This document shows, in pieces, positions 48,522-58,125 of a DNA stretch of 64,000 nt. Under the pieces are notes generated by a model. That model saw only the letters and a program-made list of their open reading frames with translations, searched no databases and had not been told where the DNA came from. Origin of the DNA: an uncultured Candidatus Actinomarina sp. (GTDB lineage: Bacteria > Actinomycetota > Acidimicrobiia > Actinomarinales > Actinomarinaceae); contig CACIJJ010000003.1 in the NCBI GenBank assembly GCA_902587025.1, positions 31,585-95,584 of the forward strand, in the 5' to 3' direction. Position numbers and translations under genes: made by a program. Each line of letters begins with the position of its first letter. The stretch's first letter is position 1.

Positions 48522-49477
48522 AGAGTGAAGGGTTTTTCTGGCCTTACTCCAATTTCACTAATTACATGGGCAGCGCTTTTATTTGCAATTAATGCGGTCT
48601 CTTGCATGGATAATTTTTCTTCTATTCCAAATAAATATCCTGCAGCAAAATAATCCCCTGCACCTGTTTTATCAACAACCTTTGCTTCTGTAGCTTCAAA
48701 AAAATACTGTTTATTTTCTTTCATAACTATGACCCCATTAGCTCCTAATGTGCATATAAGTTGATTAAGTTTAGGAAAATTTTTACTTATAAAATCTAAA
48801 GACTTTTCTGTTGAGTCCTGTTCTGTAAGAGCTTTTATTTCATCTTCGTTACAAAATACATAGTCTATATTTTCTTTTATTAGATCAATAAAACTGTCCC
48901 TATGTGCCTCAACACAAAAAACATCCGACAAGGATAAAGCATTTTTTCCACCAGATTGTTTATTTATCGATGATGCATACATAAATGCTTCCTTGCTTGG
49001 TAACCTGTCCCACAAATAACCTTCCATATATAAAATGTTGCAATTTTTTATAGACTCCTCATTAAGATCTCCCATTGATAATTGGGCACCAGCTCCTAAA
49101 TATGTATTCATTGTTCGTTCACCATCTGGTGTTATAAAAATTGCACACAATCCAGTTTGTTCATTCTCTTCTTCAAGAACTGTAAAGTCACTGAGTCCAT
49201 GCTCAGATAAGCTTGACCTGAACTGTTTTCCAAGATCATCATCTGAGACTTTACCAATAAACCCTACGGAGCCTCCTAAGGCCGCTATCCAATAAGCAGT
49301 ATTTGCTGCAGAGCCTCCTGCAGCATAAGTTGGATTTGGCATATTGCTAAGTAAAAAGTTTGATCTCTCTTTATCCACAAGAGTCATTCTTGCTTTGTTA
49401 AGGTTTAGTTTATCAATAACATCTTCTTCGATTTGTTGAAGTGAATCAACAAGTGCATTTCCAATACAAATAATCAC
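48518..49477 (-). CDS. PfkB-family carbohydrate kinase, adenosine-kinase-like
   Basis: 319-residue ribokinase-fold enzyme. IICIGNALVDSL opens the protein, AAGGSAANTAYWIAALGG (about residue 53) is the substrate-side PfkB block, and VVDKTGAGDYFAAGYLFG (about 255) holds the catalytic base Asp and anion hole. The MTLVDKE and FIGKVSDDDLG segments resemble the adenosine-kinase branch (COG0524), suggesting nucleoside salvage. Start GTG. Substrate not provable from sequence. Nine bases upstream of it ends the rhodanese gene; the operon likely starts at nuoA or htpX. Confidence 0.88.
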   Translation of the reverse strand: MIICIGNALVDSLQQIEEDVIDKLNLNKARMTLVDKERSNFLLSNMPNPTYAAGGSAANTAYWIAALGGSVGFIGKVSDDDLGKQFRSSLSEHGLSDFTVLEEENEQTGLCAIFITPDGERTMNTYLGAGAQLSMGDLNEESIKNCNILYMEGYLWDRLPSKEAFMYASSINKQSGGKNALSLSDVFCVEAHRDSFIDLIKENIDYVFCNEDEIKALTEQDSTEKSLDFISKNFPKLNQLICTLGANGVIVMKENKQYFFEATEAKVVDKTGAGDYFAAGYLFGIEEKLSMQETALIANKSAAHVISEIGVRPEKPFTL

Positions 49478-49486
49478 AAATTGATT

Positions 49487-49846
49487 TTAAATGATAATAC
49501 CTGGATTTCCATCAGAACCGATAATTTTATTTGATTCATTTGAAAGCTTTTTCATTCCACCAATAAGATTATATGATTGGTAACCAATCGAATTTAAATA
49601 CTCTGAAACCTTGCCTGATCTATGACCTGATCTACATACAATAATATAAGAAGATTCCTGATCAAATAATTCTAAGCTTTCTGGTACTTCACTCATCTTT
49701 AAATGTTTTGCTTCTTCATGATGTCCATATGTCCATTCATCATCTTCCCTAACATCTATCAAGCTCCAGCCTGATGATAATTTAGCATCTAGTTCATTTG
49801 GAAAAACACCTGTTGAGTCACCGGTATTATCTATATCTAATTCCAC
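49487..49846 (-). CDS. Rhodanese-like domain protein
   Basis: 119-residue single-domain sulfurtransferase-type protein. ELDAKLSSGWSLIDVREDDEW is the CH2A-like block, and YIIVCRSGHRSGKVSEYL carries the active-site Cys (about residue 72) in a six-residue loop C-R-S-G-H-R. No signal peptide. GTG start, 20 bases inside the end of htpX. Such proteins handle sulfane sulfur or act as carriers; the exact role is unknown. Beside HtpX and the kinase the context is housekeeping stress. Confidence 0.85.
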   Translation of the reverse strand: MELDIDNTGDSTGVFPNELDAKLSSGWSLIDVREDDEWTYGHHEEAKHLKMSEVPESLELFDQESSYIIVCRSGHRSGKVSEYLNSIGYQSYNLIGGMKKLSNESNKIIGSDGNPGIII

Positions 49847-50666
49847 TAGCTTCCTCTCTAAGCCTTCTTACTCTTTCTTTAGTAGGTGGGTGAGTAGAAA
49901 ATAATTTTCTCAATCCAGAACCAGTAAATGATTTTAAAGGATCAGATATAAACAACTGACTAACCGCAGGATTAACATTCAATGGGTTTTTTGAATACAT
50001 CTCAATCTTTTCAAGAGCTGAGGCTAATGCTAGTGGATTGCCAGATATGGAAGAACCTGTTTTATCTGCGCCATATTCTCTTGTTCTTGATATTGCCAAT
50101 CTAATTATTAAAGATGCAATAGGCGCTGCGATAAATGCTATCAAGATAATAAATGGATGTGTTCCTCTATCCCTTTGTCCCCCACCCCAAAAAGCTATTC
50201 TTGACATAAATGAAATTGCAGCTGCAAGCATCGCTGCAATACTTGATACCAAGATATCTCTATTTTTGATATGTGATAATTCATGAGCTAGAACACCCTC
50301 AAGCTCATCTCTGTTTAGAACTTTCATAATCCCTGTTGTAACAGCAACAGCAGAATTTTTTGGGTTTCTTCCTGTTGCGAACGCATTTGGTTGGTCACTT
50401 TCAATTACATAAAGTTCAGGCATTGGCATTTTTTCTTTTTGTACAAGAAAAGTAATTATTTCTCTAACCTCATCATATTCTCCATCTTCAAGTTTTCTTG
50501 CTCTGGTTGAAGCAAGTGCTATTCGAGATGAATAAAAATACATTATGAAATTAAAGATAAAAGCAAAGAATAAGGAAAAAATAAGATCAAAACCCAATGC
50601 TTGAGCAGTAAATATTACTAAAACTGTCATAAGCGTCAGTAAAGTAGTAGTTTTTAAAATATTCAT
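49827..50666 (-). CDS. htpX: Membrane zinc metalloprotease HtpX
   Basis: Inner-membrane M48 protease for quality control of membrane proteins. Of 279 residues, two helices lie at ~6-24 and 28-45; the zinc site LAHELSHIKNRD is near residue 128, the third ligand in TREYGADKTG near 200, and two more hydrophobic stretches lie between them. TGRNPKNSAVAVTTG is another family block. Follows the MidA-like gene by 24 bases. Length fits the family. Confidence 0.95.
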   Translation of the reverse strand: MNILKTTTLLTLMTVLVIFTAQALGFDLIFSLFFAFIFNFIMYFYSSRIALASTRARKLEDGEYDEVREIITFLVQKEKMPMPELYVIESDQPNAFATGRNPKNSAVAVTTGIMKVLNRDELEGVLAHELSHIKNRDILVSSIAAMLAAAISFMSRIAFWGGGQRDRGTHPFIILIAFIAAPIASLIIRLAISRTREYGADKTGSSISGNPLALASALEKIEMYSKNPLNVNPAVSQLFISDPLKSFTGSGLRKLFSTHPPTKERVRRLREEASGIRYR

Positions 50667-50690
50667 ATTTTTAATTATAATTTATCTGGC

Positions 50691-51725
50691 TTATAGTTTT
50701 TTGGCCTCAATACAGTAAAAACCTCCTAAACCACGATCATTATGTATTGCTTCTAGCCCAACAATATCTGATTTTAATTTAAGTTGGTCTACGCCATAAG
50801 TTTCTACAAATTGGTTTTTTAAACTTGAATAAATTTCCTGGTAACCATATCTATCAAGAAATTCATATTGTTTCATAATTTTGTATTCAAAATTATTTTC
50901 ATCAAAATATTGTTTTAAAAAGGAAAAATTTACATCATAAGTGATATCGGTCTCCGTAGGCATTTCTATTGGATCACTTGAAAGATGATGTTCTTTATAA
51001 GTTCTAATTAATGATTTATATGGTTTTAGATTTCTCTCTTCGTATTCGAATCCATAATCGAAAATTAGTAGATGATTTGGGTCAACTTTTTTGATGAGTC
51101 CGTCTAAAAATTGTTCCGTGTTGTATTGAATTTCAAGCTCATTATCTTGGTTATCTAAAAAATTATACTTTTTAATCCATTTAAGATTTGATTCACGCAT
51201 TTTTACTTTTCCGTATCTAAGTTCATTATCGTTTGTAAACTCAATTGTTTTTTCATACCAAGTATTGTCTACTTCTATACCGACAGAACAAGGTATATTA
51301 TCTAACACTTCATTCATATAAATGGTTTTTACCTGTGATGAACCATAGTTGTCTAAATTGTTATCAACCAAAAAATTTTTACTCTTAAGTGCTTTAAGGG
51401 CATTTAATGAAATTTCTGATACATAGATTTCTTTTTCAAGATACTTTGACACCTGATTCGCAAGTGAACCTGTTCCTGCTCCAACTTCAAGTATATTTGA
51501 ATTGCTATTGATTCTATTTTCTTTTATCCAGTTTGAAATAAATAATCCAAAATAATTTGATACTTCTGGTGAGGTTAAAAAATCACCAGATTTACTTGAG
51601 CGGACTTCACCCTTTGCAAAAAATCCATAATCAGAATATAGACATTCCTGCATGAATTCATCAAAGTATAAATAGTTTTGACTGTATTTATTTTTCAGGT
51701 AATCAATAAATTTTTTTTCTACCAC
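50691..51725 (-). CDS. SAM-dependent methyltransferase, MidA/NDUFAF7 family
   Basis: 344 residues with the family mark SSKSGDFLTSPEVSNYFGLFI (in outline) near residue 42-60, a SAM site ILEVGAGTGSLANQV, YMNEVLDNIPC (the usual NE-x-x-D-A-x-P motif) and LLIFDYGFE. In mitochondria NDUFAF7 dimethylates an arginine of the 49-kDa complex I subunit (NDUFS2/NuoD) and is needed for assembly. Here the gene starts four bases after the nuoN stop, so it is co-transcribed with complex I, which makes the same job likely. That functional link is inference. Confidence 0.88.
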   Translation of the reverse strand: MVEKKFIDYLKNKYSQNYLYFDEFMQECLYSDYGFFAKGEVRSSKSGDFLTSPEVSNYFGLFISNWIKENRINSNSNILEVGAGTGSLANQVSKYLEKEIYVSEISLNALKALKSKNFLVDNNLDNYGSSQVKTIYMNEVLDNIPCSVGIEVDNTWYEKTIEFTNDNELRYGKVKMRESNLKWIKKYNFLDNQDNELEIQYNTEQFLDGLIKKVDPNHLLIFDYGFEYEERNLKPYKSLIRTYKEHHLSSDPIEMPTETDITYDVNFSFLKQYFDENNFEYKIMKQYEFLDRYGYQEIYSSLKNQFVETYGVDQLKLKSDIVGLEAIHNDRGLGGFYCIEAKKL

Positions 51726-51729
51726 TTAA

Positions 51730-53211
51730 TTAGCTATTAAAAAATATTGATGAAGCTTCACCTAGATTGCTGAATATGCCTGGAAAAATTCCAGAGACAA
51801 TTGTCAAAATTAAACTTACAAAACCAACAACTTTTAGTGGGCTTGGGATGATTGAATTTTCGGTCTTTTGAACATCTTCTTTTGGACTATCCATCCATAT
51901 AATTTTTGAAATTCTTGAATAATACACCAAACCTATAACAGCATTTATAGCACCTACAATAGCTAGAGATAATCCAAAAATTTCACCTGTGCTTAGCAAG
52001 CTTCTGAAAACTACAAATTTTGCAAACCATCCTCCTAGAGGTGGAATCCCTGCAAGAGAGAAGAAAAATATTACTGCAAAAATTCCTGCCAATGGTGTTT
52101 CTTTTGCAAGACCTCCCCAGTCATACATATTTTCTGAGTCGATATTTCTTTGTAACAAATTAATCACTAAAAATGCACCTATATTCATAAATGCATAAAT
52201 TATTAGATACGTAACGCTTGCATAAACACCATCTTCAAAATTATTTGTTATGTTTGCAACAGCTATCGGCGCAAGAATAAACCCTGCCTGTGCAATCGAT
52301 GAATATGCTAAAAGTCTTACTGGATTTGTTTGTTGTAAAGCTGATAAATTACCAACAAACATTGTTATTCCAGAAATGAATACAAGTATTATCCCTAACC
52401 CATCTCCAGATTCAAAAAATATTTTTGACATCAAAATAATTAATGCAACAAACCCAGTCGCTTTGGAACTAACAGATAAATAAGCAGTTACTGGTAAAGG
52501 TGCTCCTTCATAAGTATCAGGTGCCCAAGAGTGAAATGGAACTATCGATATCTTGAAGCCTATACCCGCCAAAATAAGTATTGCGCTTAATAAAGCAACA
52601 GGTGACTGGGCAAGATCTTGCTGAATTAAAATATTAGCTATATCTGAAAAAACTAACTTTCCAGTTACTCCATAAAGTAGTGAAAAGCCATAAAGAATTA
52701 AAGATGCTGATAATACTCCAAGTAAAAAGAATTTAATTGAACCTTCATTTGATTTTTGATCGCCTTTTTTCCAGCCAGATAAAAGAAACATTGGCGTTGA
52801 AGCTAATTCAATTCCAATAAACATTGTTAATAAATCTCTTGAAGAGGTTACCACTAATGCTCCAAGGAGAGAACTTAACAGAAGAAAATAATATTCTCCC
52901 TGGTAGTATTCATCACTTTCCACAAAATTTACGGACAATAGAAATGTCAGATAGGTAACCAAGATAAAAAGGCCTTTAAGAATCAAGGAAAATTTATCAA
53001 TTACATAACTCCCCTCAAACATAATTTCTGGAGTTGTATAGTTTGCAAATTGAAAAATAATTGGAAGGAATGCAAATAGCGATCCAAGAATTGATACCAT
53101 TGCAATGATGAATTTAAATTTTCTTGGTAAAAGTATATCTAATGTTATAGCAGCCACAATCGTTAGGATTACTATTAATTCACTTGATATAGCGAAGTAA
53201 TTAATATTAAT
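51730..53211 (-). CDS. nuoN: NADH-quinone oxidoreductase subunit N, probable ATT start
   Basis: Antiporter-like proton-pumping subunit of complex I, about 14 helices. The first usable ATG/GTG (GTG at 53157) would cut into the first helix. In-frame upstream sequence NINYFAISSELIVILTIV is homologous in style to normal NuoN starts (SPEL-x-L), and an ATT (53211) sits 6 bases after GGAGG, two bases past the nuoM stop. I therefore start at ATT, 493 residues. Conserved charged residues seen in FIGIELASTPMFLLSG and SIVPFHSWAPDTYEGAP. An ATG-to-ATT sequencing error is the alternative. Confidence 0.88.
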   Translation of the reverse strand: MNINYFAISSELIVILTIVAAITLDILLPRKFKFIIAMVSILGSLFAFLPIIFQFANYTTPEIMFEGSYVIDKFSLILKGLFILVTYLTFLLSVNFVESDEYYQGEYYFLLLSSLLGALVVTSSRDLLTMFIGIELASTPMFLLSGWKKGDQKSNEGSIKFFLLGVLSASLILYGFSLLYGVTGKLVFSDIANILIQQDLAQSPVALLSAILILAGIGFKISIVPFHSWAPDTYEGAPLPVTAYLSVSSKATGFVALIILMSKIFFESGDGLGIILVFISGITMFVGNLSALQQTNPVRLLAYSSIAQAGFILAPIAVANITNNFEDGVYASVTYLIIYAFMNIGAFLVINLLQRNIDSENMYDWGGLAKETPLAGIFAVIFFFSLAGIPPLGGWFAKFVVFRSLLSTGEIFGLSLAIVGAINAVIGLVYYSRISKIIWMDSPKEDVQKTENSIIPSPLKVVGFVSLILTIVSGIFPGIFSNLGEASSIFFNS

Positions 53212-53213
53212 TT

Positions 53214-54794
53214 TTAGCCTCCGAACGCTTTAGATACCAAAGCAATAACTGCATCATTAGTTGCTCCAAATATAAGTTTTGGAAATACTCCGATTAGAAC
53301 AGTAAGTATTACTAAAGGTATCCAAGCAACAAGCTCATAATTGTCTGCATCATGAAGCTCTTTATCTAACCATTCTTCTTTAGGTTCACCAAGATTAACT
53401 CTTTGAAGCATCCATAGTAAATAACCCGCAGTTAAAACAGTTCCAATTGCACCTGCAACCATAGAGGATCTAAAAATTGTAATATTTAAACCTGGTAATG
53501 GATTATATGCTCCAAGGAGAGCCATAAATTCTCCCCAAAATCCTGCCAATCCAGGTAAGCCAAGTGACGCCATAGCTGTAAAAGCTAAAATAGCTCCAGT
53601 CTTTGGAAGAAGTTTCATATTTCCACCTAATCTTCCCATATCTCTAGTGTGATAAGTATGTGCCATAGAACCAGAAACAAAGAATAATAAACCAGTAATT
53701 ATTCCGTGGGCAACCATTCCAATCATTGCAGCATTAATACCTATTGAGGTTAGTGAAGATATCCCAAGCATTACAAAGCCCATATGTCCTACTGAAGAAA
53801 ATGCAATCAATCTTTTAAGGTCTGTTTGTGCCAAGCAAGCAAGAGAGCCGTATATTATTCCAATTGCAGATAGCACTGCAATAGATGGAGCCCAAGCAAC
53901 AGCCTGTTCTGGAAGAATAGGTAAAGCAATTCTTACAAAACCATAGGATCCAAGTTTTAACAAAATAGCTGCTAATAAAACAGATCCAACAGTTGGTGCA
54001 GCTGTGTGTGCATCAGGCAACCATGTATGTAGTGGCCACATTGGTACTTTTACTGCAAAGCCCAAAAATAATACAGCAAAAACTAACGTTGCAAATGTAC
54101 CTGTGAATGCTCCACTAGAGCCAAGCTCAACTAGTTCTGGAATACTAAATGTTCTATTTCCCCTGAAATATAAACCTAGGAATCCTAAAAGCATGAAAGC
54201 AGATCCAAATAATGTAAATACAAAAAACTTAATACTTGCATAAAGTCTTGTTTCAATGTCATTCTTAAGTCCAGAAACACTTCTGACAGTTTTATCTCCC
54301 CAAATACCAATCATGAAATACATTGGTAGTAAAACAAGTTCAAAGAATACAAAAAATAAAATTAGATCTAATGCTACAAATGTACCGTTCATTCCAGTTT
54401 CTAAAATTAAAATCAAAGACATCATACCTTTTGCATTTTTTGGTTCAGGTAAATGTTCAAAAGAATAAATAATTGCTAATACAGAAATGAAAGTAGATAA
54501 AAGTAATAAAGGTAAAGAAATACCGTCTATACCTATTTCATAATTTGAATTAATACTACTAATCCATGTGACTTTAGTACCAAGCTGAAGGTCACCAGCA
54601 TTATTAAAATCAAATTGCAAGGCAACAACTAAACTTACTCCAAATGTAAGAAGTGCAGATCCAAGAGTTACTAATTTAATTAGCATCTCTTGTTTCTTAG
54701 GTATTAAGAATATAAAAATTGCAGATACAAGCGGAAGAAAAACTACTACGGTTAAACCTAATCCACTCTCCAAAGAAGAAAAACTACTCAACAT
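53214..54794 (-). CDS. nuoM: NADH-quinone oxidoreductase subunit M
   Basis: Second antiporter-like subunit of complex I. The 526 residues contain about 14 helices; FFVFFELVLLPMYFMIGIWG (in outline) holds the conserved helix 5 Glu and VKVPMWPLHTWLPDAHTAAPTVGS the pump-channel Lys/His region. The GGAGG at its very end is also the ribosome site of nuoN. Starts 13 bases after nuoL with normal spacing. All key residues look intact. Confidence 0.96.
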   Translation of the reverse strand: MLSSFSSLESGLGLTVVVFLPLVSAIFIFLIPKKQEMLIKLVTLGSALLTFGVSLVVALQFDFNNAGDLQLGTKVTWISSINSNYEIGIDGISLPLLLLSTFISVLAIIYSFEHLPEPKNAKGMMSLILILETGMNGTFVALDLILFFVFFELVLLPMYFMIGIWGDKTVRSVSGLKNDIETRLYASIKFFVFTLFGSAFMLLGFLGLYFRGNRTFSIPELVELGSSGAFTGTFATLVFAVLFLGFAVKVPMWPLHTWLPDAHTAAPTVGSVLLAAILLKLGSYGFVRIALPILPEQAVAWAPSIAVLSAIGIIYGSLACLAQTDLKRLIAFSSVGHMGFVMLGISSLTSIGINAAMIGMVAHGIITGLLFFVSGSMAHTYHTRDMGRLGGNMKLLPKTGAILAFTAMASLGLPGLAGFWGEFMALLGAYNPLPGLNITIFRSSMVAGAIGTVLTAGYLLWMLQRVNLGEPKEEWLDKELHDADNYELVAWIPLVILTVLIGVFPKLIFGATNDAVIALVSKAFGG

Positions 54795-54807
54795 TTACCA
54801 CTCTCTC

Positions 54808-56826
54808 TCATAACACTAACAAAATTATTAAGCTAATAACTATCACTCCTATTAAAAAATACATTAAGTATTGTTGAGTTTTACCAGTTTGAATTAATTT
54901 GACTTTACTACCAATGGTGTCTGTACCTGTTGATGATAAATTAAGTAATTTGTCAATACCTCCTTGGTCAAGATTTGTATATACAATTCCTCCTGCTTTT
55001 GAAGCAGTTGTCCCAACACCATTAACAAACCGATCAAGGACATTTGAATTAAATGAGTCAACAAATTTTGCAAAAGTTATTTTTACAGGATCGATTATGA
55101 ATTTGAAGTAGAAAAAATCTAAGTAGTATTTATTTTCCAATAAATTCCATATTGGTTTTATTTTAATTTTTTCATCGCCGTCAGTTGCATTTCCTGACAT
55201 CTGATAGACGTAGTAAGCAAGTCCAATGCCCAATAGTCCGGATGTAAGACCACTGAACATAGCAACCAAATCAAATGATTCAGGATGATATTCTACAATG
55301 TAATTCTTCCTGGTTGTAACCCATTTTGTAAATCCTGTATAAACACCAGGTATGTTTGCCCATCCTGCAACAATGGCAAAGCCTGATAATATTATCAAAG
55401 GAATTGTCATCATCTTGTCAGATTCGTGAGGGTGTCCATCACCCCGATAGTCACCAAAAAATGTTAAAAGAACTGCTCTTGTCATATAAAACGCAGTGAT
55501 GAAGGCTCCAAGAACTGAAATAATAAAATATAAATTATGCCCTTCGTGATTGAGTGATGCGAGTATTTCATCTTTTGAGAAAAATCCAGCTAATGGAGGA
55601 AGTCCAGCAAGAGCTACAGTTCCAATAATGAAGGTTGAAAATGTTCTGGGCATTTCTTTCCTTAGGCCACCCATTTCAGACATGTTATTTGTGTGCACTG
55701 CATGAATTACCGAGCCAGCACCTAAAAATAATAAAGCTTTAAAAAATGCATGAGTCCATAAGTGAAAAAGACCTGCAGTGTATGCACCTGAACCCATTGC
55801 TGTAACCATGTAACCAAGTTGACTTACTGTTGAATATGCAAGAACTTTTTTGAGATCATCCTGAACTACAGCAACTAATCCTGCTCCAAGAAGTGTTATT
55901 ACTCCAAATAAAAGAACTATATCTAAGGCTTGTGAAGCCATTCCTTGGTAGAAAGGAAACATGCGGCCAAGAAGATAGACACCCGCGGTGACCATAGTTG
56001 CTGCATGCATTAAAGCAGATACTGGTGTTGGTCCTGCCATTGCATCAGGTAACCATACATGAAGTGGAAATTGGGCACTCTTTCCCATTGCACCTATAAA
56101 AAGAAGTACTCCACCTAAATATGCTACGGTTTTGATATCTGCATAATCATGAGTTGATTGATACAATATCTCAGAAATTCTCAAGGTTTTTGTTGATAAT
56201 GCAAGAACAATGATTCCAATCATTAACCCAACATCAGCAATTTTATTAGTTATAAATGCTTTCATCGCTGCGGAAGAATTTTCCTTTTTTTCCCAGTAAT
56301 GACCAATTAGTAGATAAGAACAAACTCCAACTAATTCCCAACCAATCAACAATTGCAAAAGTGTTGGAGAAGAGACTAAAACTAACATACTCCCAGCAAA
56401 TAATGTGAGTGATGTAAAAAAGAAAGTATATCTTATTTCACCTTGCATATAATTTGTTGCATATATAAAAACTAAAGACGAAACAGTACCAACTACGAAG
56501 TACATCATAATAGACAATCCATCGACGACCCAGCCAAACTCAAGATCATAAGAACCAATACTTCCTACGTTGATAAAAAATTCATTGGCGATTCCTTTTG
56601 TCGCATGCTCATAAAGTAAAGCTGCGCTATATGAAAATATGAATAAAACTGTTCCTAAAGCAAGCTCTGCACCTTGTAATGGGAGATATTTTCCAAAAAA
56701 AGTAATCAAAATTGCAGCTAAAAAAGGAAGTACAACAATCAACCAAGTAAATTCAGAGAGTACACCGCCATCAGTATATTCTGGCTTACCTTCAGCGAGT
56801 AAATTTATAAAATTCTGATTCACCAT
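54808..56826 (-). CDS. nuoL: NADH-quinone oxidoreductase subunit L
   Basis: Distal antiporter subunit with the long lateral helix. At 672 residues it has about 16 helices; LLIGWELVGVCSYLLIGHYWE holds the conserved Glu, GKSAQFPLHVWLPDAMAGPTPVSALMHAATMVTAG (in outline) the Lys/His channel, and a C-terminal amphipathic region plus final helix (QYLMYFLIGVIVISLIILLVL) form the piston arm. Overlaps nuoK by 7 bases. Confidence 0.97.
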   Translation of the reverse strand: MVNQNFINLLAEGKPEYTDGGVLSEFTWLIVVLPFLAAILITFFGKYLPLQGAELALGTVLFIFSYSAALLYEHATKGIANEFFINVGSIGSYDLEFGWVVDGLSIMMYFVVGTVSSLVFIYATNYMQGEIRYTFFFTSLTLFAGSMLVLVSSPTLLQLLIGWELVGVCSYLLIGHYWEKKENSSAAMKAFITNKIADVGLMIGIIVLALSTKTLRISEILYQSTHDYADIKTVAYLGGVLLFIGAMGKSAQFPLHVWLPDAMAGPTPVSALMHAATMVTAGVYLLGRMFPFYQGMASQALDIVLLFGVITLLGAGLVAVVQDDLKKVLAYSTVSQLGYMVTAMGSGAYTAGLFHLWTHAFFKALLFLGAGSVIHAVHTNNMSEMGGLRKEMPRTFSTFIIGTVALAGLPPLAGFFSKDEILASLNHEGHNLYFIISVLGAFITAFYMTRAVLLTFFGDYRGDGHPHESDKMMTIPLIILSGFAIVAGWANIPGVYTGFTKWVTTRKNYIVEYHPESFDLVAMFSGLTSGLLGIGLAYYVYQMSGNATDGDEKIKIKPIWNLLENKYYLDFFYFKFIIDPVKITFAKFVDSFNSNVLDRFVNGVGTTASKAGGIVYTNLDQGGIDKLLNLSSTGTDTIGSKVKLIQTGKTQQYLMYFLIGVIVISLIILLVL

Positions 56827-57125
56827 TTCATTAAATCAAATTCATTAATATTGGCTGTTTCTCGATTTCTGAAAAGCATTAGAACAATAGCTAATCCAAT
56901 ACCAACTTCTGCTGCTGCAATTGTGATAATAAATATTGAAAAAATCTGGCCATTTAAAAAAACATCTGAAAGCATAGCATTGAATGCAACAAAATTTATA
57001 TTTACTGAATTGAGAATCAGCTCAATTGAAAGTAAAACCATTACTGCGTTTCTTCGGACAAGAATTCCATAAATACCTATGGAGAACAAAGCTGCTGCTG
57101 CAATTAGTAATGGTTGAATGCTCAT
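56820..57125 (-). CDS. nuoK: NADH-quinone oxidoreductase subunit K
   Basis: Small three-helix membrane subunit of complex I, carrying proton-path glutamates: Glu in MVLLSIELILNSVN (helix 2) and AAAEVGIGLAIVLMLFR (helix 3), both present. 101 residues is standard. Overlaps nuoJ by 4 bases (ATGA) and nuoL by 7. Confidence 0.96.
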   Translation of the reverse strand: MSIQPLLIAAAALFSIGIYGILVRRNAVMVLLSIELILNSVNINFVAFNAMLSDVFLNGQIFSIFIITIAAAEVGIGLAIVLMLFRNRETANINEFDLMKW

Positions 57126-57640
57126 ATTTGGTCTTCGTCCATTAATGCATTATCTTTTCTCGCTAGTGTAATGCCACCAATTAAAGCTCCCAACAAAACA
57201 AATGAAACTAGCTCAAAAGGAAAGACAAATCTACTCAGTAAAATTTCTCCTAATAATTTAGTAGATGTTCCTTCACTAATAACAACTGTAGAGTCAAATG
57301 TTTGTAGAAGAATATATGTAAATATTCCAAAAATTGATAGTGATATAACAGCAGCCAATAATTTATTTTGATCATTATCTAGTTCAGCGTTTGGACCTAA
57401 AGGAGCCCTTGTGATCATCACACCAAATAGAAACAGAACAATAACTGCTCCTATATATACAAGTATTAGGACTAAAGCTACAAATTCAGCGGATAATAAT
57501 ATGAATAAAACAGCAGTAGTAGCAAGAGTAAAGACTAAAAATATTGCAGCGTGTATAACATTTGATGTGGTGACAACTTTTACTCCGCTTAGTAAGAGCA
57601 ACAGTAAAAGAAAATATGAAAATATGTCTACTGCTTCCAT
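57122..57640 (-). CDS. nuoJ: NADH-quinone oxidoreductase subunit J
   Basis: Five-helix membrane subunit next to the quinone channel. The 172 residues contain NVIHAAIFLVFTLATTAVLFILLSAEFVALVLILVYIGAVIVLFLFGVMIT in outline, including the conserved EF and VYIGAVIVLFLF pi-bulge helix. Begins on the last base of the nuoI stop. Short hydrophilic C-terminus. Confidence 0.96.
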   Translation of the reverse strand: MEAVDIFSYFLLLLLLLSGVKVVTTSNVIHAAIFLVFTLATTAVLFILLSAEFVALVLILVYIGAVIVLFLFGVMITRAPLGPNAELDNDQNKLLAAVISLSIFGIFTYILLQTFDSTVVISEGTSTKLLGEILLSRFVFPFELVSFVLLGALIGGITLARKDNALMDEDQI

Positions 57641-58125
57641 CAGGTCTCTAAACCTGGACCTTCAGGAACAGTCTTTAACCATTCATCAAGCCTGTCTTTG
57701 TCATGGAGCATATCTCCCATAGTAAATTCTGAATATTCGTATTCCGGTGACCAGAATAATGCATCAAATGGGCATACTTCAACACATATTCCACAATACA
57801 TACAAAGTGCATAATCAATATCAAATCGATCGAGTACTGCTCTACTTCTCTGACGTCCTCCTGGTTTTGAGGGAGGTTGTAGTTCTTTGTGACCCTCTAT
57901 GTAAATACACCAGTCAGGACAAGATCTTGCACACAACATGCAACTTGTACATGCTTCAGAATCTAAAGCAATGACACCTCTAGTTCTGGGTGCGAGTATT
58001 TCTTTTTCAAAAGGATAATTAACATTTGGATTTTCAAAAAAAGGAAGAAGAGTTTTAAACATATTTCCAATAACAATTTTTAGTCCAGTTAAAAATCCAG
58101 GAATCCTTGGTTTGAATTTTTGCAT
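57640..58125 (-). CDS. nuoI: NADH-quinone oxidoreductase subunit I (two 4Fe-4S clusters)
   Basis: Carries clusters N6a and N6b on the way to N2. I start at the ATG overlapping the nuoH stop (TAATG); 161 residues. Cys59, Cys62, Cys65 and Cys69 (ACTSCMLCARSCP) and Cys108, Cys111, Cys114 and Cys118 (LCMYCGICVEVCP) give the two clusters. A longer reading (38 more residues) lies within nuoH and is not supported. No NuoE/F/G genes lie nearby, so the electron input side is not encoded here. Confidence 0.96.
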   Translation of the reverse strand: MQKFKPRIPGFLTGLKIVIGNMFKTLLPFFENPNVNYPFEKEILAPRTRGVIALDSEACTSCMLCARSCPDWCIYIEGHKELQPPSKPGGRQRSRAVLDRFDIDYALCMYCGICVEVCPFDALFWSPEYEYSEFTMGDMLHDKDRLDEWLKTVPEGPGLET

